Source: Pseudorhodobacter antarcticus
GTDB taxonomy: Bacteria; Pseudomonadota; Alphaproteobacteria; Rhodobacterales; Rhodobacteraceae
Length of the DNA: 37,085 nucleotides
Assembly: GCA_945860375.1 (NCBI GenBank)
Contig: CAMAQR010000036.1
Span: forward strand, 1-37,085
Direction of reading: 5' to 3'
Shown: positions 9,242-17,524 of the stretch, piece by piece
Layout of the letters: each line of letters opens with the position of its first letter
Numbering within the stretch: the stretch's first letter is position 1
Program-made: the position numbers and the translations under genes
Notes under the pieces: model-generated
What the model saw: only the letters and a program-made list of their open reading frames with translations
Database searches by the model: none
Told to the model about the DNA's origin: nothing

Positions 9242-9601
9242 ATGGCGATCAGCGTCGCGGAACTGGCGCGCGCCGGAATGACGCCCAACTGGATGCCCGG
9301 CGCGGTGCCCCGCTGTGTGCCTCTTGACATGAAGCGCAACCGGCACGGTGATCGCGCCGTCAGCGTCGTGGTAGGCACCGAGAAGATACTGGTCCGCGGC
9401 AAATGGCGGACGGTCGAAGTCCGCGCATGTCCGGTGACATTTTCCCCAGCCCCACAGCAGATCGAGGCCGCCCGGCGTGGGTATGAGGATTGGTGGCAGG
9501 CGCTGGATTGGGTGCGCGATGGGCTGGTGGCCGGGCGGATGCTGCGGGAGATGGATGTGACGGAAGTTATGCCGAAGGTGAGACCTTGGGGAACCAGGTG
9601 A
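9242..9601 (+). CDS. Phage-like small hypothetical protein
   Basis: This 119-residue protein begins MAISVAELARAGMTPNWMPG and contains an RGKWRTVEVRACPV segment. From memory it resembles small genes in the replication/recombination part of Rhodobacteraceae prophages, so I treat it as a phage relic; no biochemical function is known. Reading is open upstream to 9041, but the family-like part starts near SLGGIRMAISV, so the ATG at 9242 is chosen. In such prophages a similar gene appears to follow the gene found here at 14554. That suggests 9242-9601 and 14554-14838 were once neighbours. No other phage gene lies beside it. Confidence 0.5.
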   Translation: MAISVAELARAGMTPNWMPGAVPRCVPLDMKRNRHGDRAVSVVVGTEKILVRGKWRTVEVRACPVTFSPAPQQIEAARRGYEDWWQALDWVRDGLVAGRMLREMDVTEVMPKVRPWGTR

Positions 9602-9769
9602 CAACGTCACGAAGGGCGGAGAGCGGCAATTGAGCGCGTTTCACCAGTGACTTAAAGCTGCCGCGCGATGGAGGGAACGAATGCTGCCGACTGACCTTCT
9701 TTGGCGGGAACTGCCAAGTCTGCTGCAAACTGCCCCGGTTCCCGTCCAGCGATCAAGCAAGAGCCCAAG

Positions 9770-11329
9770 TTACGCCAGCAGGGGTGCACCACCTTCGGCA
9801 GTACGGCGGGCGATGAAGGGGTCGATCAGATCTGCACAGGCTGCCAGACTTGCAGGCGGTTGGAAGTCGCGCAGGACCTGCTGCCACAGCCCTCGCGCGC
9901 GGTCGGTGGCGGTGAGCGAACCTGCCTCGGTCCAGGTGCCAAAGTTGGTCGCATCGGTCACAAGCGGCTGATAGAAAGCGGTTTTATAGCGGGTTATGGT
10001 GTGTTCGGTGGCAAAGAAATGCCCGCCGGGTTGCACATCCTCGATGGCGGCATAGGCAATTGCGGCATCGTCACTAGGGGTGGGGCTGCACATCTCGGCA
10101 ATGGTCTGCAACACATCCACATCAGTGATCAGCTTTTCAAACGACACACTGAGGCCACCCTCCAGCCAGCCCGCCGCGTGGATCAGCACTGTCGCGCCCG
10201 CCAGCACCGACCCCCACAGGGCCAGGCCGTTTTCCTGCGCCGCCTGCACGTCGGCTGCGTTGGAGGCCGAACCACCCCCCGCCCGCCACGGCAAGCCGAT
10301 ATAGCGCGCCAGTTGCCCGGTGCCGAGGGTTGCCTTCATATGCTCGGGCGTGCCGAACAGGGGCGCGCCCGATTTCATGTCGACGTTGGACGAAAAGCTG
10401 CCATAGACCACCGGGGCGCCCTTGCGGGAAAGTTGGGCCAGCGTCAGGCCCGCCAACGCCTCCGCATGTTGCAAGGTCAAGGCGCCTGCCACGGTGATTG
10501 GGGCCATTGCACCCGCCAAACAGAACGGCGTGATGATCGAAATCTGCCCGGCGCGGGCAAAGTCGATGATGCCTTGCGACATCGGCAGGTCCAGCTGGCG
10601 CGGCGAGTTGGTGTTGATGACGGTATAGGTGTGCGGCTCGGCCTCGAACTGTTCCTGGGTCAGGCCATGCGCTAGGCGGATCATCTCGAATCCGTCCAGC
10701 ACCTGCGCCGTGCCGCGCGCATAGACGAAGGGGAACTTGTCCGACAGCGTCAGTTGCGCCCGCGTCATCGCATAGTGGCGCAGGTGGGTCGGGATGTCTT
10801 GCGGTTCGACAAACGGGCCCTGCATGTGCAGCACGTCGAAATGTTGGGTCAGTCGAACGATATCGGCATAATCGGCAAGGCTGCCGGGGCGACGGCCGCG
10901 CACTGTGTCAGTCACGTTTGGCGCACCGCATCCGGCGATGAAGTTCAACGCGCCATGGGCAAAGTTCACATCCCGATCAGGGTTGCCCGCACGGCCCCAG
11001 AAGGATTTCGGCGCAGTCGCCAGCGCCTGTTGAACAATGTCCTGCCCGATGCGGACCATCAGCGTGTCTTCATCCACCAGCGCTCCGGCGGATCTAAAGA
11101 TCGCCCGCGCTTCGGGCAACAGCATCTTGACGCCAAGCTCCTGCAGAACCCGCAGGGCGGTGGCATGGATATTGGCAATCTGATCTGCGCTGAACACAGT
11201 TTGCGGCTGGAAGGGGTTGATCAGACGGCGGTAGGCCAAGGACCGCGCAGGTGGCGCTTCGGCATTGCCCGTGGTGCGTCGGCCGCTGCGGCGCGTTTCG
11301 CGCGGCGGTTGGTTGTCTTGGTCGATCAC
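9770..11329 (-). CDS. MttB-family (non-pyrrolysine) trimethylamine methyltransferase homologue
   Basis: This 519-residue TIM-barrel protein belongs to the COG5598/MttB superfamily. It has the N-terminal YRRLINPFQPQ, the FSADQIANIHATALRVLQELG helix and the GGGSASNAADVQAAQENG region found in this group. It has no internal amber codon at the pyrrolysine position, so it belongs with the MtgB-like methyltransferases that demethylate glycine betaine, carnitine, proline betaine and similar quaternary amines. These need a corrinoid protein, and none is encoded in the window. GTG at 11329 is chosen because AAGGGG lies 7 bp upstream and it starts 34 bp after the preceding enolase stop. A longer frame to 11452 would run into that gene. 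It forms an operon with the enolase. Confidence 0.88.
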   Translation of the reverse strand: MIDQDNQPPRETRRSGRRTTGNAEAPPARSLAYRRLINPFQPQTVFSADQIANIHATALRVLQELGVKMLLPEARAIFRSAGALVDEDTLMVRIGQDIVQQALATAPKSFWGRAGNPDRDVNFAHGALNFIAGCGAPNVTDTVRGRRPGSLADYADIVRLTQHFDVLHMQGPFVEPQDIPTHLRHYAMTRAQLTLSDKFPFVYARGTAQVLDGFEMIRLAHGLTQEQFEAEPHTYTVINTNSPRQLDLPMSQGIIDFARAGQISIITPFCLAGAMAPITVAGALTLQHAEALAGLTLAQLSRKGAPVVYGSFSSNVDMKSGAPLFGTPEHMKATLGTGQLARYIGLPWRAGGGSASNAADVQAAQENGLALWGSVLAGATVLIHAAGWLEGGLSVSFEKLITDVDVLQTIAEMCSPTPSDDAAIAYAAIEDVQPGGHFFATEHTITRYKTAFYQPLVTDATNFGTWTEAGSLTATDRARGLWQQVLRDFQPPASLAACADLIDPFIARRTAEGGAPLLA

Positions 11330-11363
11330 GCGCTTGCCCCTTGTAATGATTGTTCCTGCCGGC

Positions 11364-12545
11364 TCATGTTTTGCGGAACACGCTGCCATAGGCCGACCCC
11401 GCCGGAGCCGCGGCCCCTGCCGGAAAGGCCCCCTCGGACAGGTATCGCTCATGGCAGCGTTTCAGCGCCTTTGGGTCTATCGTCACGCCCAGTCCCGGCC
11501 CGTCGGGCACCTTGACCACGCCGCTTTTCGGGACCATCGGCCCGCCTTCGATCACATCGTCGCCATACCAGCGGAACAGCGTCTGGCTGGCCCCGCGCAC
11601 ATGCTCCATCGCGGCGCTGACATGCAGATAGGCGGCGGACCCCACCCCCGTTTCGCCGGAATGAAAGCGGAACCCCACACCCATTGCGGCGCAAGACCCG
11701 ATGAAATCCACCGCGCCTCGGATGCCGCCAAGATCGTTGATGTTGGTCACAATTGCATCTGGGCAGCCCAGCAGCACGGCTTTGGGCAGATCGACTTTGT
11801 GGGTGGAAAAGGAAACGTCGAAATGCACCCGAAGCGCCGCCATTTCCTCGTAATTCTCGCAGGGCTCTTCGAACCACGAAATGTCATAAGGCAGCAGTTT
11901 GCGCAGCGCGACCCGAGCCGTCGGCAGCGTCCATTTGCCGTTGGCGTCGAGTTGCATCGGGCGGTCGCCAATGGCGGCGCGCACCTCGGCCACCATCTGC
12001 ACCTCTTCAGCCAAATCGACGGTGCCGACCTTGCCCTCGAATTCGCGGGCGTCGTGATCCTCGATCATCCGGGCACAAAACCGGGCGACGTCGGTGGGGC
12101 TGGCCTCGCCCGGCTCATCCGTGCCGGGCAGCCGATAGCTGAAATATTCGGTCAGCGCGATATCGGTCCGCACTGCCCCACCCAGCAGGCGCGACAAAGC
12201 CACGCCCTCGGTCTTGCCGCGTGCATCCCACATCGCCATCTCGATCCCGCCAAAGATGCGGCGGTCCCCCATCACATTGCCCCACGGCGTATAGGACATG
12301 CCCGGCACGCAGCGCTGCATCGCGGGCGAGATGTCGCGGATATCGTGGCCGACCAGCCGCGCACCCATCCGCATGACCTCGGCCGCGCGGTCGCCATCGG
12401 CACATTCGCCAAGGCCCCAGACGCCGTCTTCGGTTTGCAACTCGATCACCGTTTTGGTCACCGAGGCGATGGAGCCATAGCTGAAGCGATAAGGTGCCCG
12501 CAGCGGGATGTTCACGGGGGTGGCGCGTATGGATCGGATTTTCAT
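11364..12545 (-). CDS. Enolase-superfamily dehydratase (glucarate dehydratase-like)
   Basis: This 393-residue protein has an N-terminal capping domain followed by an enolase barrel. Metal ligands are seen in MQLDANGKW, FEEPCE and the IVTNIND segment. The Asp of NIND and the His of FRFHSGETG form the His-Asp dyad expected of the mandelate racemase/glucarate dehydratase side. The C-terminal GLGVTIDPKAL is GlucD-like. The usual KxK of muconate-cycloisomerase-type members is replaced by FEGKVG. The likely reaction is dehydration of a sugar acid or hydroxy acid; the substrate is unknown. The ATG at 12545 (MKIRSIRAT) has GGAG a few bases upstream and is preferred over a longer frame. It is divergent from the LysR gene. 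Confidence 0.85.
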   Translation of the reverse strand: MKIRSIRATPVNIPLRAPYRFSYGSIASVTKTVIELQTEDGVWGLGECADGDRAAEVMRMGARLVGHDIRDISPAMQRCVPGMSYTPWGNVMGDRRIFGGIEMAMWDARGKTEGVALSRLLGGAVRTDIALTEYFSYRLPGTDEPGEASPTDVARFCARMIEDHDAREFEGKVGTVDLAEEVQMVAEVRAAIGDRPMQLDANGKWTLPTARVALRKLLPYDISWFEEPCENYEEMAALRVHFDVSFSTHKVDLPKAVLLGCPDAIVTNINDLGGIRGAVDFIGSCAAMGVGFRFHSGETGVGSAAYLHVSAAMEHVRGASQTLFRWYGDDVIEGGPMVPKSGVVKVPDGPGLGVTIDPKALKRCHERYLSEGAFPAGAAAPAGSAYGSVFRKT

Positions 12546-12620
12546 CGGGGTCTCCGCAGGTTTACCGCAGGCTACCCCGAAAGCCGGACTATTCAAATTG
12601 ACAGATCAGACGGCCGCCTA

Positions 12621-12633
12621 TTACCTGAGGTAA
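12621..12633. promoter_or_regulatory. Perfect palindrome between the enolase and LysR genes
   Basis: TTACCTGAGGTAA is a perfect 13-bp palindrome in the divergent intergenic region, immediately before the LysR ribosome site (AAAGGAG, 12633-12639). LysR regulators normally bind between themselves and the divergent operon, so this is a plausible operator. Its position over the LysR leader would allow autorepression. Confidence 0.45.
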
Positions 12634-12645
12634 AAGGAGTACCCC

Positions 12646-13542
12646 TTGCGCCAAGCACCTTCGATGACCGGCCTTCGCGTGCTGGAGGCGGTGGTGCGTT
12701 GCGGTTCGCTGTCTGCTGCAGCGCGCGAACTGTGTGTCACACCGGCTGCCATCAGTCACAGGCTCCGCAGTCTGGAGGCGCAGGGCAAGGCAGCCCTCGT
12801 CCGCCGCACTGGTGGGCGCTTTGTGGCAACAGATGTCGGACAGCGGGTGCTGGACCAGCTGGGCGACGCCTTCCAGCGCATCCGTGCCGCCGACGCGGTC
12901 CTGTCCGAGGAAAGCACCCAAGTGCTGCACATCTCAGCCTCATACTCCTTTGCGGTGCTGTGGCTGGCCCCCCGGCTGTCGCAGTTTCGGGATCGCCATC
13001 CGGCAATCGAGTTGCATCTCGAACCGTCGCACAGCCCCTTGCAGCAATCAGGTGCCAATGTCGTCATCCTGCACGCGACGCATCCGCCGGACCAAACCGG
13101 CTGGACCCGGCTTTGCACCGAAACCTGCATTGCCGTGGCGAGGCCAAGACATCCTTTGTTTGGCCAGCCCCACGCCGGGCCAGCGGATGTGCTCAGCGCC
13201 AAACTGGTCCATATCGCGCATGGCAAGGGCCCAGAACCCGGCGAATTCACCTGGCGGACATGGGCTGACAGACTTGGTCTGGCAGGTCCGGTGCCCACAA
13301 CCATGCTGACGGTTTCGGCGGAGCATTTGGCAGTCGATCTGGCATTGGCCGAAGATGTTCTGACCTTGGTCAACCTGCATTGCGCCGCGCGTCTGATTGG
13401 TGAGGGGCACCTGCGCGTGGTGGCGGGCAGCGCCGTTGAAACCGGTCGTAGCTATTGGGCGCGGGTCGGAGCCTCGGACGACGGACACCACAATGCGGCG
13501 CGCGGGTTTCTGGGCTGGCTGCAGTCCGCCTTTGGGCCGTAG
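12646..13542 (+). CDS. LysR-family transcriptional regulator (GcvA-like)
   Basis: This 298-residue regulator has a winged helix at residues 6-65 (LRVLEAVVRCGSLSAAAREL and TPAAISHRLRSLE) of the GcvA type. A periplasmic-binding-like effector domain follows and ends in ARGFLGWLQSAF. It starts at TTG 12646, chosen because the strong AAAGGAG at 12633-12639 is 6 bp upstream; the first in-frame ATG (12664) is too far from that site. It is divergent from the enolase-MttB pair and most likely controls them. Confidence 0.9.
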   Translation: MRQAPSMTGLRVLEAVVRCGSLSAAARELCVTPAAISHRLRSLEAQGKAALVRRTGGRFVATDVGQRVLDQLGDAFQRIRAADAVLSEESTQVLHISASYSFAVLWLAPRLSQFRDRHPAIELHLEPSHSPLQQSGANVVILHATHPPDQTGWTRLCTETCIAVARPRHPLFGQPHAGPADVLSAKLVHIAHGKGPEPGEFTWRTWADRLGLAGPVPTTMLTVSAEHLAVDLALAEDVLTLVNLHCAARLIGEGHLRVVAGSAVETGRSYWARVGASDDGHHNAARGFLGWLQSAFGP

Positions 13543-13557
13543 GAGTTCGCCACTGTC

Positions 13558-13943
13558 CTAAAGCCGTGCGCCCAATGTACGAAGCGTGTCCAGCATGGGC
13601 GCATCGACAAACACGCCTTCCGCCGCGATCCTTTGGCGATTGGCGTGGCGGCGGTCGCCGGGAACCCGGACACCCGGCTCACTTGCCATATCGGCCAACA
13701 TGCCTTCGATCCGGCTGACAAAACCATTGTCGCCCGGACGAATGGCAATGATGGTCTGGCCCAATCGCGGCGGGCCGCCCAGATCATCCCCAAGAGACGA
13801 GGCCTGATGCGACCAATGCGCGCCGGTCAGCCCTGCGGCCAGAACTTCGACCATAAGGGCCAGTGCAGAACCCTTGTGGCCCCCCGCCGGGGCCATCACC
13901 AACTGGTCGACGCCGAAAGGATCGGACGGCGCGAAGGGTGGGC
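13558..13943 (-). pseudogene. Truncated Ldh2-type malate/L-lactate dehydrogenase, C-terminal third only
   Basis: Reading left from about 13943 to TAG at 13558-13560, the frame carries MAPAGGHKGSALALMVEVLA, then GLTGAHWSHQAS and a late NRQRIAAEGVFVDAPML region. This is the C-terminal part of NAD(P)-dependent Ldh2/YlbC-family dehydrogenases. The N-terminal two thirds that should lie to the right are missing. They are replaced near 13943 by phage-like sequence, and an in-frame stop appears at 13954-13956. It converges on the LysR gene with a 15-bp gap. It looks like a genuine enzyme gene broken by rearrangement and is not expected to work. Confidence 0.75.
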
Positions 13944-14557
13944 CGGGCCAGAGTTATGGCTCGGGCGGGATACCACCCCTGCCAGCACAGGCGGCGCAAT
14001 GGCAGACACCGGTTGCCGACGATCAGGTCGACCGGCTGCGGGGCAAGATCAACAGTCGAGGCGAACCCAAGCTGTCGGCGCAGGCGCTGCAATGGCCGAC
14101 ACCGGCGGCGCAGAACTGGAAGGGCAGCAGCCCGGCCAGCGTGACGCGGGCCGATGGCAAAAGCTGGATGGATATCCTGCGCTATCGGGCGGAACAGGGC
14201 TTCACCCGCCCGGCCCCGGCGATCACGCCGCATGGGCTACAACCCTCGCATCACGCCCCGATCTCGCGCCCGCTGTGGGCTTCGATGATTGCATCGCATG
14301 GGGTGCCCTTGTCGCGCAGGATCTTGAAAGCCCGGACGCGGCGGCGACTGAACCCGCTGTTCGTCGGCTGGTTGATGGGCTGGCCCATCGGTCACGCGCT
14401 TTGCGCCTGCTCGGAAACGGAGTTCACCCACTGGCAGCAGCGCATGCGTGGCGCTCTCTCGCGGCTGCCCATGGCCTCGGGTCCGTGGATCTGGCGACCG
14501 GCGGACGACGCCCAGCGCCCGACGCAGATGAACCTGTTTGAAGGATTGCTGCCATGA
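13944..14557 (+). pseudogene. Phage-like methyltransferase-type gene, 3' fragment
   Basis: About 200 residues in one frame contain repeated tryptophan-proline motifs (AQWQTPVAD, LQWPTPAAQNWKG), then LNPLFVGWLMGWPIGHA and a terminal TQMNLFEGLLP. This C-terminal arrangement occurs, from memory, in phage-encoded DNA cytosine methyltransferase-type proteins of Rhodobacteraceae prophages. No catalytic domain is present, because the 5' part is lost at the junction with the broken dehydrogenase near 13943. The stop overlaps the next phage-like start (ATGA at 14554-14557), as in an intact phage operon. The family call is moderate; the truncation is clear from the fused contexts. Confidence 0.5.
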
Positions 14558-14838
14558 GCATGCAGGGACGGATCGGCCAAAACGGCAGCACCAAGGTCAA
14601 GCGCGCGCTGGGCGTGCAGGCAGTGCTGGAATGGGCCTTCCGGGTCGAGAAGGCCCAGCTGGAACTTCCCCTGCCGAAGGATGTGTCAGAGGAGGGCTTC
14701 GGTTTTGGCATGGAGTACATCTTGCTTCAGCGGGGGGCGCTGGGCTGCAAGGTGGACGGTGGCCGACACAAGATGGGCAGTTACATCCATGTGCATGCGG
14801 AGGTGGTGACCGCTACCCTTGCGGGGATGCCAGTTGCG
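14554..14838 (+). pseudogene. Phage-like hypothetical gene, 3' end lost into the flavoprotein gene
   Basis: It begins at ATG 14554 and runs about 94 residues (key pieces ALGVQAVLEWAFRVEKAQLE and GGRHKMGSYIHVHAEVV) before the sequence changes character near TLAGMPV. The frame then continues without a stop into the downstream oxidoreductase, so a naive call would fuse the two. The protein resembles a small conserved prophage gene of unknown function. The break near 14835 is probably the right edge of the phage-like insertion. Confidence 0.5.
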
Positions 14839-14865
14839 CAAGACCACCCGATGAAAGGCGCTGAT

Positions 14866-16872
14866 ATGTCCCGTATGGATCCCCACTATGGCGTGCTGTT
14901 TGAACCTGTGCGCATCGGCCCTGTCACCGCGCCAAACCGGTTTTACCAGGTGCCGCATTGCACCGGCATCGCAGATCGCGCCCCTGCCGACGTGGCCGCC
15001 ATGCGCGAGATGAAGGCGATGGGCGGCTGGGGCGTGGTTTGCACCGAGAATATCGAGATTTCCGAGGATGCAGATATCTCGCCCTATCCCGCTCTGCGGT
15101 TTTCCAGTGACGCAGACATTGCGCGCCAAGCTCGCATGGCAGATCTGGTGCACAAGCATGGGGCGCTTGCGGGGGCAGAACTGGCCCATATGGGGCTTTA
15201 TTCGGCCAATCGCACGTCACGGCGGCCCAGCATCGGCCCATCGTCGCGTTTGCTGATCGAGGCGATCGAGCCGGTTCAGGCCCGCGCGATGGACAAAGCC
15301 GACATCCGCACCCTGCGTCAAGACCACCGCGCCGCTGCCTTGCGCGCCAAGGCGGCAGGGTTCGATATCATCTACGTCTATGCCAGCCACAACCTGTCCA
15401 TCGCCTCGCATTTTCTGGCCCGGCGCTTCAACGACCGCAGCGACGAATATGGCGGCAGTCTGGAAAACCGCGCCCGGCTGTTGCGCGAACTGCTGGAGGA
15501 TACCAAGGAGGCGGTCGGGGATCGCTGTGCCGTAGCGCTGCGTTTCGCCGTGGAAGAGTTCCTTGGCCCGGATGGGTTGACCCACGATGGCGAAGGGGCA
15601 GAGGTGGTTGAACTGCTGAAAGACCTGCCCGATCTTTGGGACGTCAACCTTTCTGATTGGTCAAATGACAGCCAAACCGCGCGGTTTTCGCAAGAAGGCT
15701 ATCAAGAGCCGTTCGTGCGATTTGTGAAACAGATCACCGGCAAGCCGGTTGTAGGCGTGGGGCGCTTTACCTCACCCGATACCATGGTCAGCCAGATCAG
15801 GCGGGGCGTACTGGATTTCATCGGGGCCGCGCGGCCTTCGATTGCCGACCCGTTCCTGCCGCTAAAGATTGCCGAAGGCCGCATCGACGATATTCGTGAA
15901 TGTATTGGCTGCAATATCTGCCTGTCGTGCGAAAACAGCTTTGTGCCAATCCGTTGTACGCAGAACCCCACGATGATGGAGGAAGGCCGCGCCGGTTGGC
16001 ATCCCGAAACCATGCCCCCCCGTCGCTCTGAGGATCGGGTGTTGATTGTGGGCGGCGGGCCGGCGGGGCTTGAATGTGCGCTGTCGTTGGCGCGGCGCGG
16101 CCATCACGTCACGCTGGCAGAAGCCCGCGACAGCTTTGGCGGTCGGGTGTCGCGTGAGGCGACCTTGCCGGGCATCGCGGCGTGGGGGCGGGTGCGTGAT
16201 TACCGTTTGGGCCAGTTGGCCAGGCTGCCCAATGTGGACCTTTATCCGGCCAGCCGAATGGAGCTTGCCGATATACTGGGCTTTGGGGCCGAGCGCGTGG
16301 TGATCGCCACCGGGGCGGAGTGGCGGCGTCGGCCAATGGCGCGCGATGGGCGGCCAGGGGTGGCGTTGTCCGGTCCGGTTCTGACACCGGATGACATTAT
16401 GGATGGCCTTTGCCTCCAAGGCCGGATTTTGGTGCATGATACCGAAGGCGGTTACATGGGCGGCCTGATTGCCGAAAAACTGCGGCTTTCCGGGGCGGAG
16501 GTTATATTTTTCACCCCGGCGATGACACATTCGGGCTTTCTAAGCCTGACTCTGGAACAGGATCGCGTGTTGCGCCGTTTGACAAGCCTTGGGGTTGAAC
16601 TGATCGCGGGGCGTGATTTGGGCGATGTTTCCGGGGACAAAGCCCAGCTTGTCTCAATGCTGGGCGGTGCAGTGTTGGAGTGCCGGATAGATCACCTTGT
16701 GTTGGTGGCAGACCGGATTCCGCAAGATGGGCTGGCAACGCAGTTGCTGTCAGACCGGAACCGGCTGACCGAGGCGGGTATTCAATCTGTCGTCCCCGTG
16801 GGTGATTGCGTGGCGCCTGGCCTGATTGCCCATGCCATCTACGAAGCGCATCGCTTGGCGCGTTTGTTTTAA
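14866..16872 (+). CDS. Trimethylamine/dimethylamine dehydrogenase-like iron-sulphur flavoprotein (TMADH/DgcA family)
   Basis: This 668-residue protein has an Old Yellow Enzyme-type FMN barrel (1-340), a 4Fe-4S segment and a C-terminal NAD/ADP-binding half (VLIVGGGPAGLECALSLARRG). RFYQVPHCTG near residue 32 contains the Cys that carries covalent FMN in TMADH. CIGCNICLSC followed by a further Cys 11 residues after the third matches the cluster ligands. The YxxxH pair in YVYASH matches the active-site Tyr/His. Such enzymes oxidatively demethylate trimethylamine, dimethylamine or dimethylglycine, passing electrons to an ETF-type carrier. The ATG at 14866 (MSRMDPHYGVLFEP) is chosen, with an AAAGG about 8 bp upstream; the open frame continues back into a phage-like gene and must be cut. 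The exact substrate is undetermined. Confidence 0.9.
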   Translation: MSRMDPHYGVLFEPVRIGPVTAPNRFYQVPHCTGIADRAPADVAAMREMKAMGGWGVVCTENIEISEDADISPYPALRFSSDADIARQARMADLVHKHGALAGAELAHMGLYSANRTSRRPSIGPSSRLLIEAIEPVQARAMDKADIRTLRQDHRAAALRAKAAGFDIIYVYASHNLSIASHFLARRFNDRSDEYGGSLENRARLLRELLEDTKEAVGDRCAVALRFAVEEFLGPDGLTHDGEGAEVVELLKDLPDLWDVNLSDWSNDSQTARFSQEGYQEPFVRFVKQITGKPVVGVGRFTSPDTMVSQIRRGVLDFIGAARPSIADPFLPLKIAEGRIDDIRECIGCNICLSCENSFVPIRCTQNPTMMEEGRAGWHPETMPPRRSEDRVLIVGGGPAGLECALSLARRGHHVTLAEARDSFGGRVSREATLPGIAAWGRVRDYRLGQLARLPNVDLYPASRMELADILGFGAERVVIATGAEWRRRPMARDGRPGVALSGPVLTPDDIMDGLCLQGRILVHDTEGGYMGGLIAEKLRLSGAEVIFFTPAMTHSGFLSLTLEQDRVLRRLTSLGVELIAGRDLGDVSGDKAQLVSMLGGAVLECRIDHLVLVADRIPQDGLATQLLSDRNRLTEAGIQSVVPVGDCVAPGLIAHAIYEAHRLARLF

Positions 16873-17524
16873 GGCTACTGGCTGATCGGGCCTGTGGCGA
16901 CGTGTCCTACAAAATGCCCGGCCTTCATGCTGATATCAGCGCTAGCCGCAATCGAGGGCGAAAAAATTGAGGTTTCGTAAGCAGTTGAAAAGCGCCCGAA
17001 GCAGACCAAGCTGTGGCGCGGCGATCTTTGTGGGAGCGTCCAAGGTATTTGACGAGGCTTCAAAGGCCTGCCGCAGACTGTGACTGAGGTGCGCCGCTTC
17101 TTGCAGTGCTTGAAGTCACGACATCAGAACAAGATCTTTTATCCGGAGCGCTTACCAAGGCGGGTCGATTTGCGCACGCCAGACTGCGGTTGATCCCGCC
17201 GCAAAGCTGAACGTTTTCCGTCTGGCCATCAGGTTTGCGATCAGCAGGCACGGCACATATATCGCGCGACGGCCGCGCTAGGCTGCCTATTTTAAGCCGA
17301 CGCATCGGGTCCGTTTTCTGGCAACGGTTGCGACATGATTAGAGTTGAAAACCACCTGCAACGCGCAAAATTAATCGTTCCCATAAACCCGATAGCCTTT
17401 TTTGATGCAGGCCAATGAAGTGAGGCTTTTCTTCAAATCGCTTACTTATTGGCGCTTCGACTGTGTGAGTGGGCGGGCTACACCTTGTTGCAGCTTTATG
17501 TGAAAAGGGTGCGGCCTGTCTTGT
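16873..17524. other. 650-bp intergenic stretch without a convincing gene
   Basis: This separates the convergent flavoprotein and beta-lactamase-fold genes. Open stretches on the minus strand (16875-17063, 17060-17305) are short, lack ribosome sites and show no recognisable motif. The sequence is more AT-rich than its neighbours around 17340-17420. It may be decayed sequence between two separately acquired blocks. No terminator with a clear T-run was found. Confidence 0.4.

Noticed and set aside
9128..9610. A 160-residue minus-strand frame opposite the phage-like gene.
   Set aside because: Most of it is the antisense of 9242-9601. Only the last 30 residues lie outside and no family is recognised.
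14554..14865. A 772-residue fusion of a phage-like protein with the TMADH-like enzyme.
   Set aside because: The frame is open by chance across a rearrangement point. The enzyme has a normal family N-terminus at 14866 and the upstream part resembles an unrelated small phage gene.
16875..17305. Two overlapping minus-strand frames in the 650-bp gap.
   Set aside because: Short, without ribosome sites, recognisable motifs or a supporting context.
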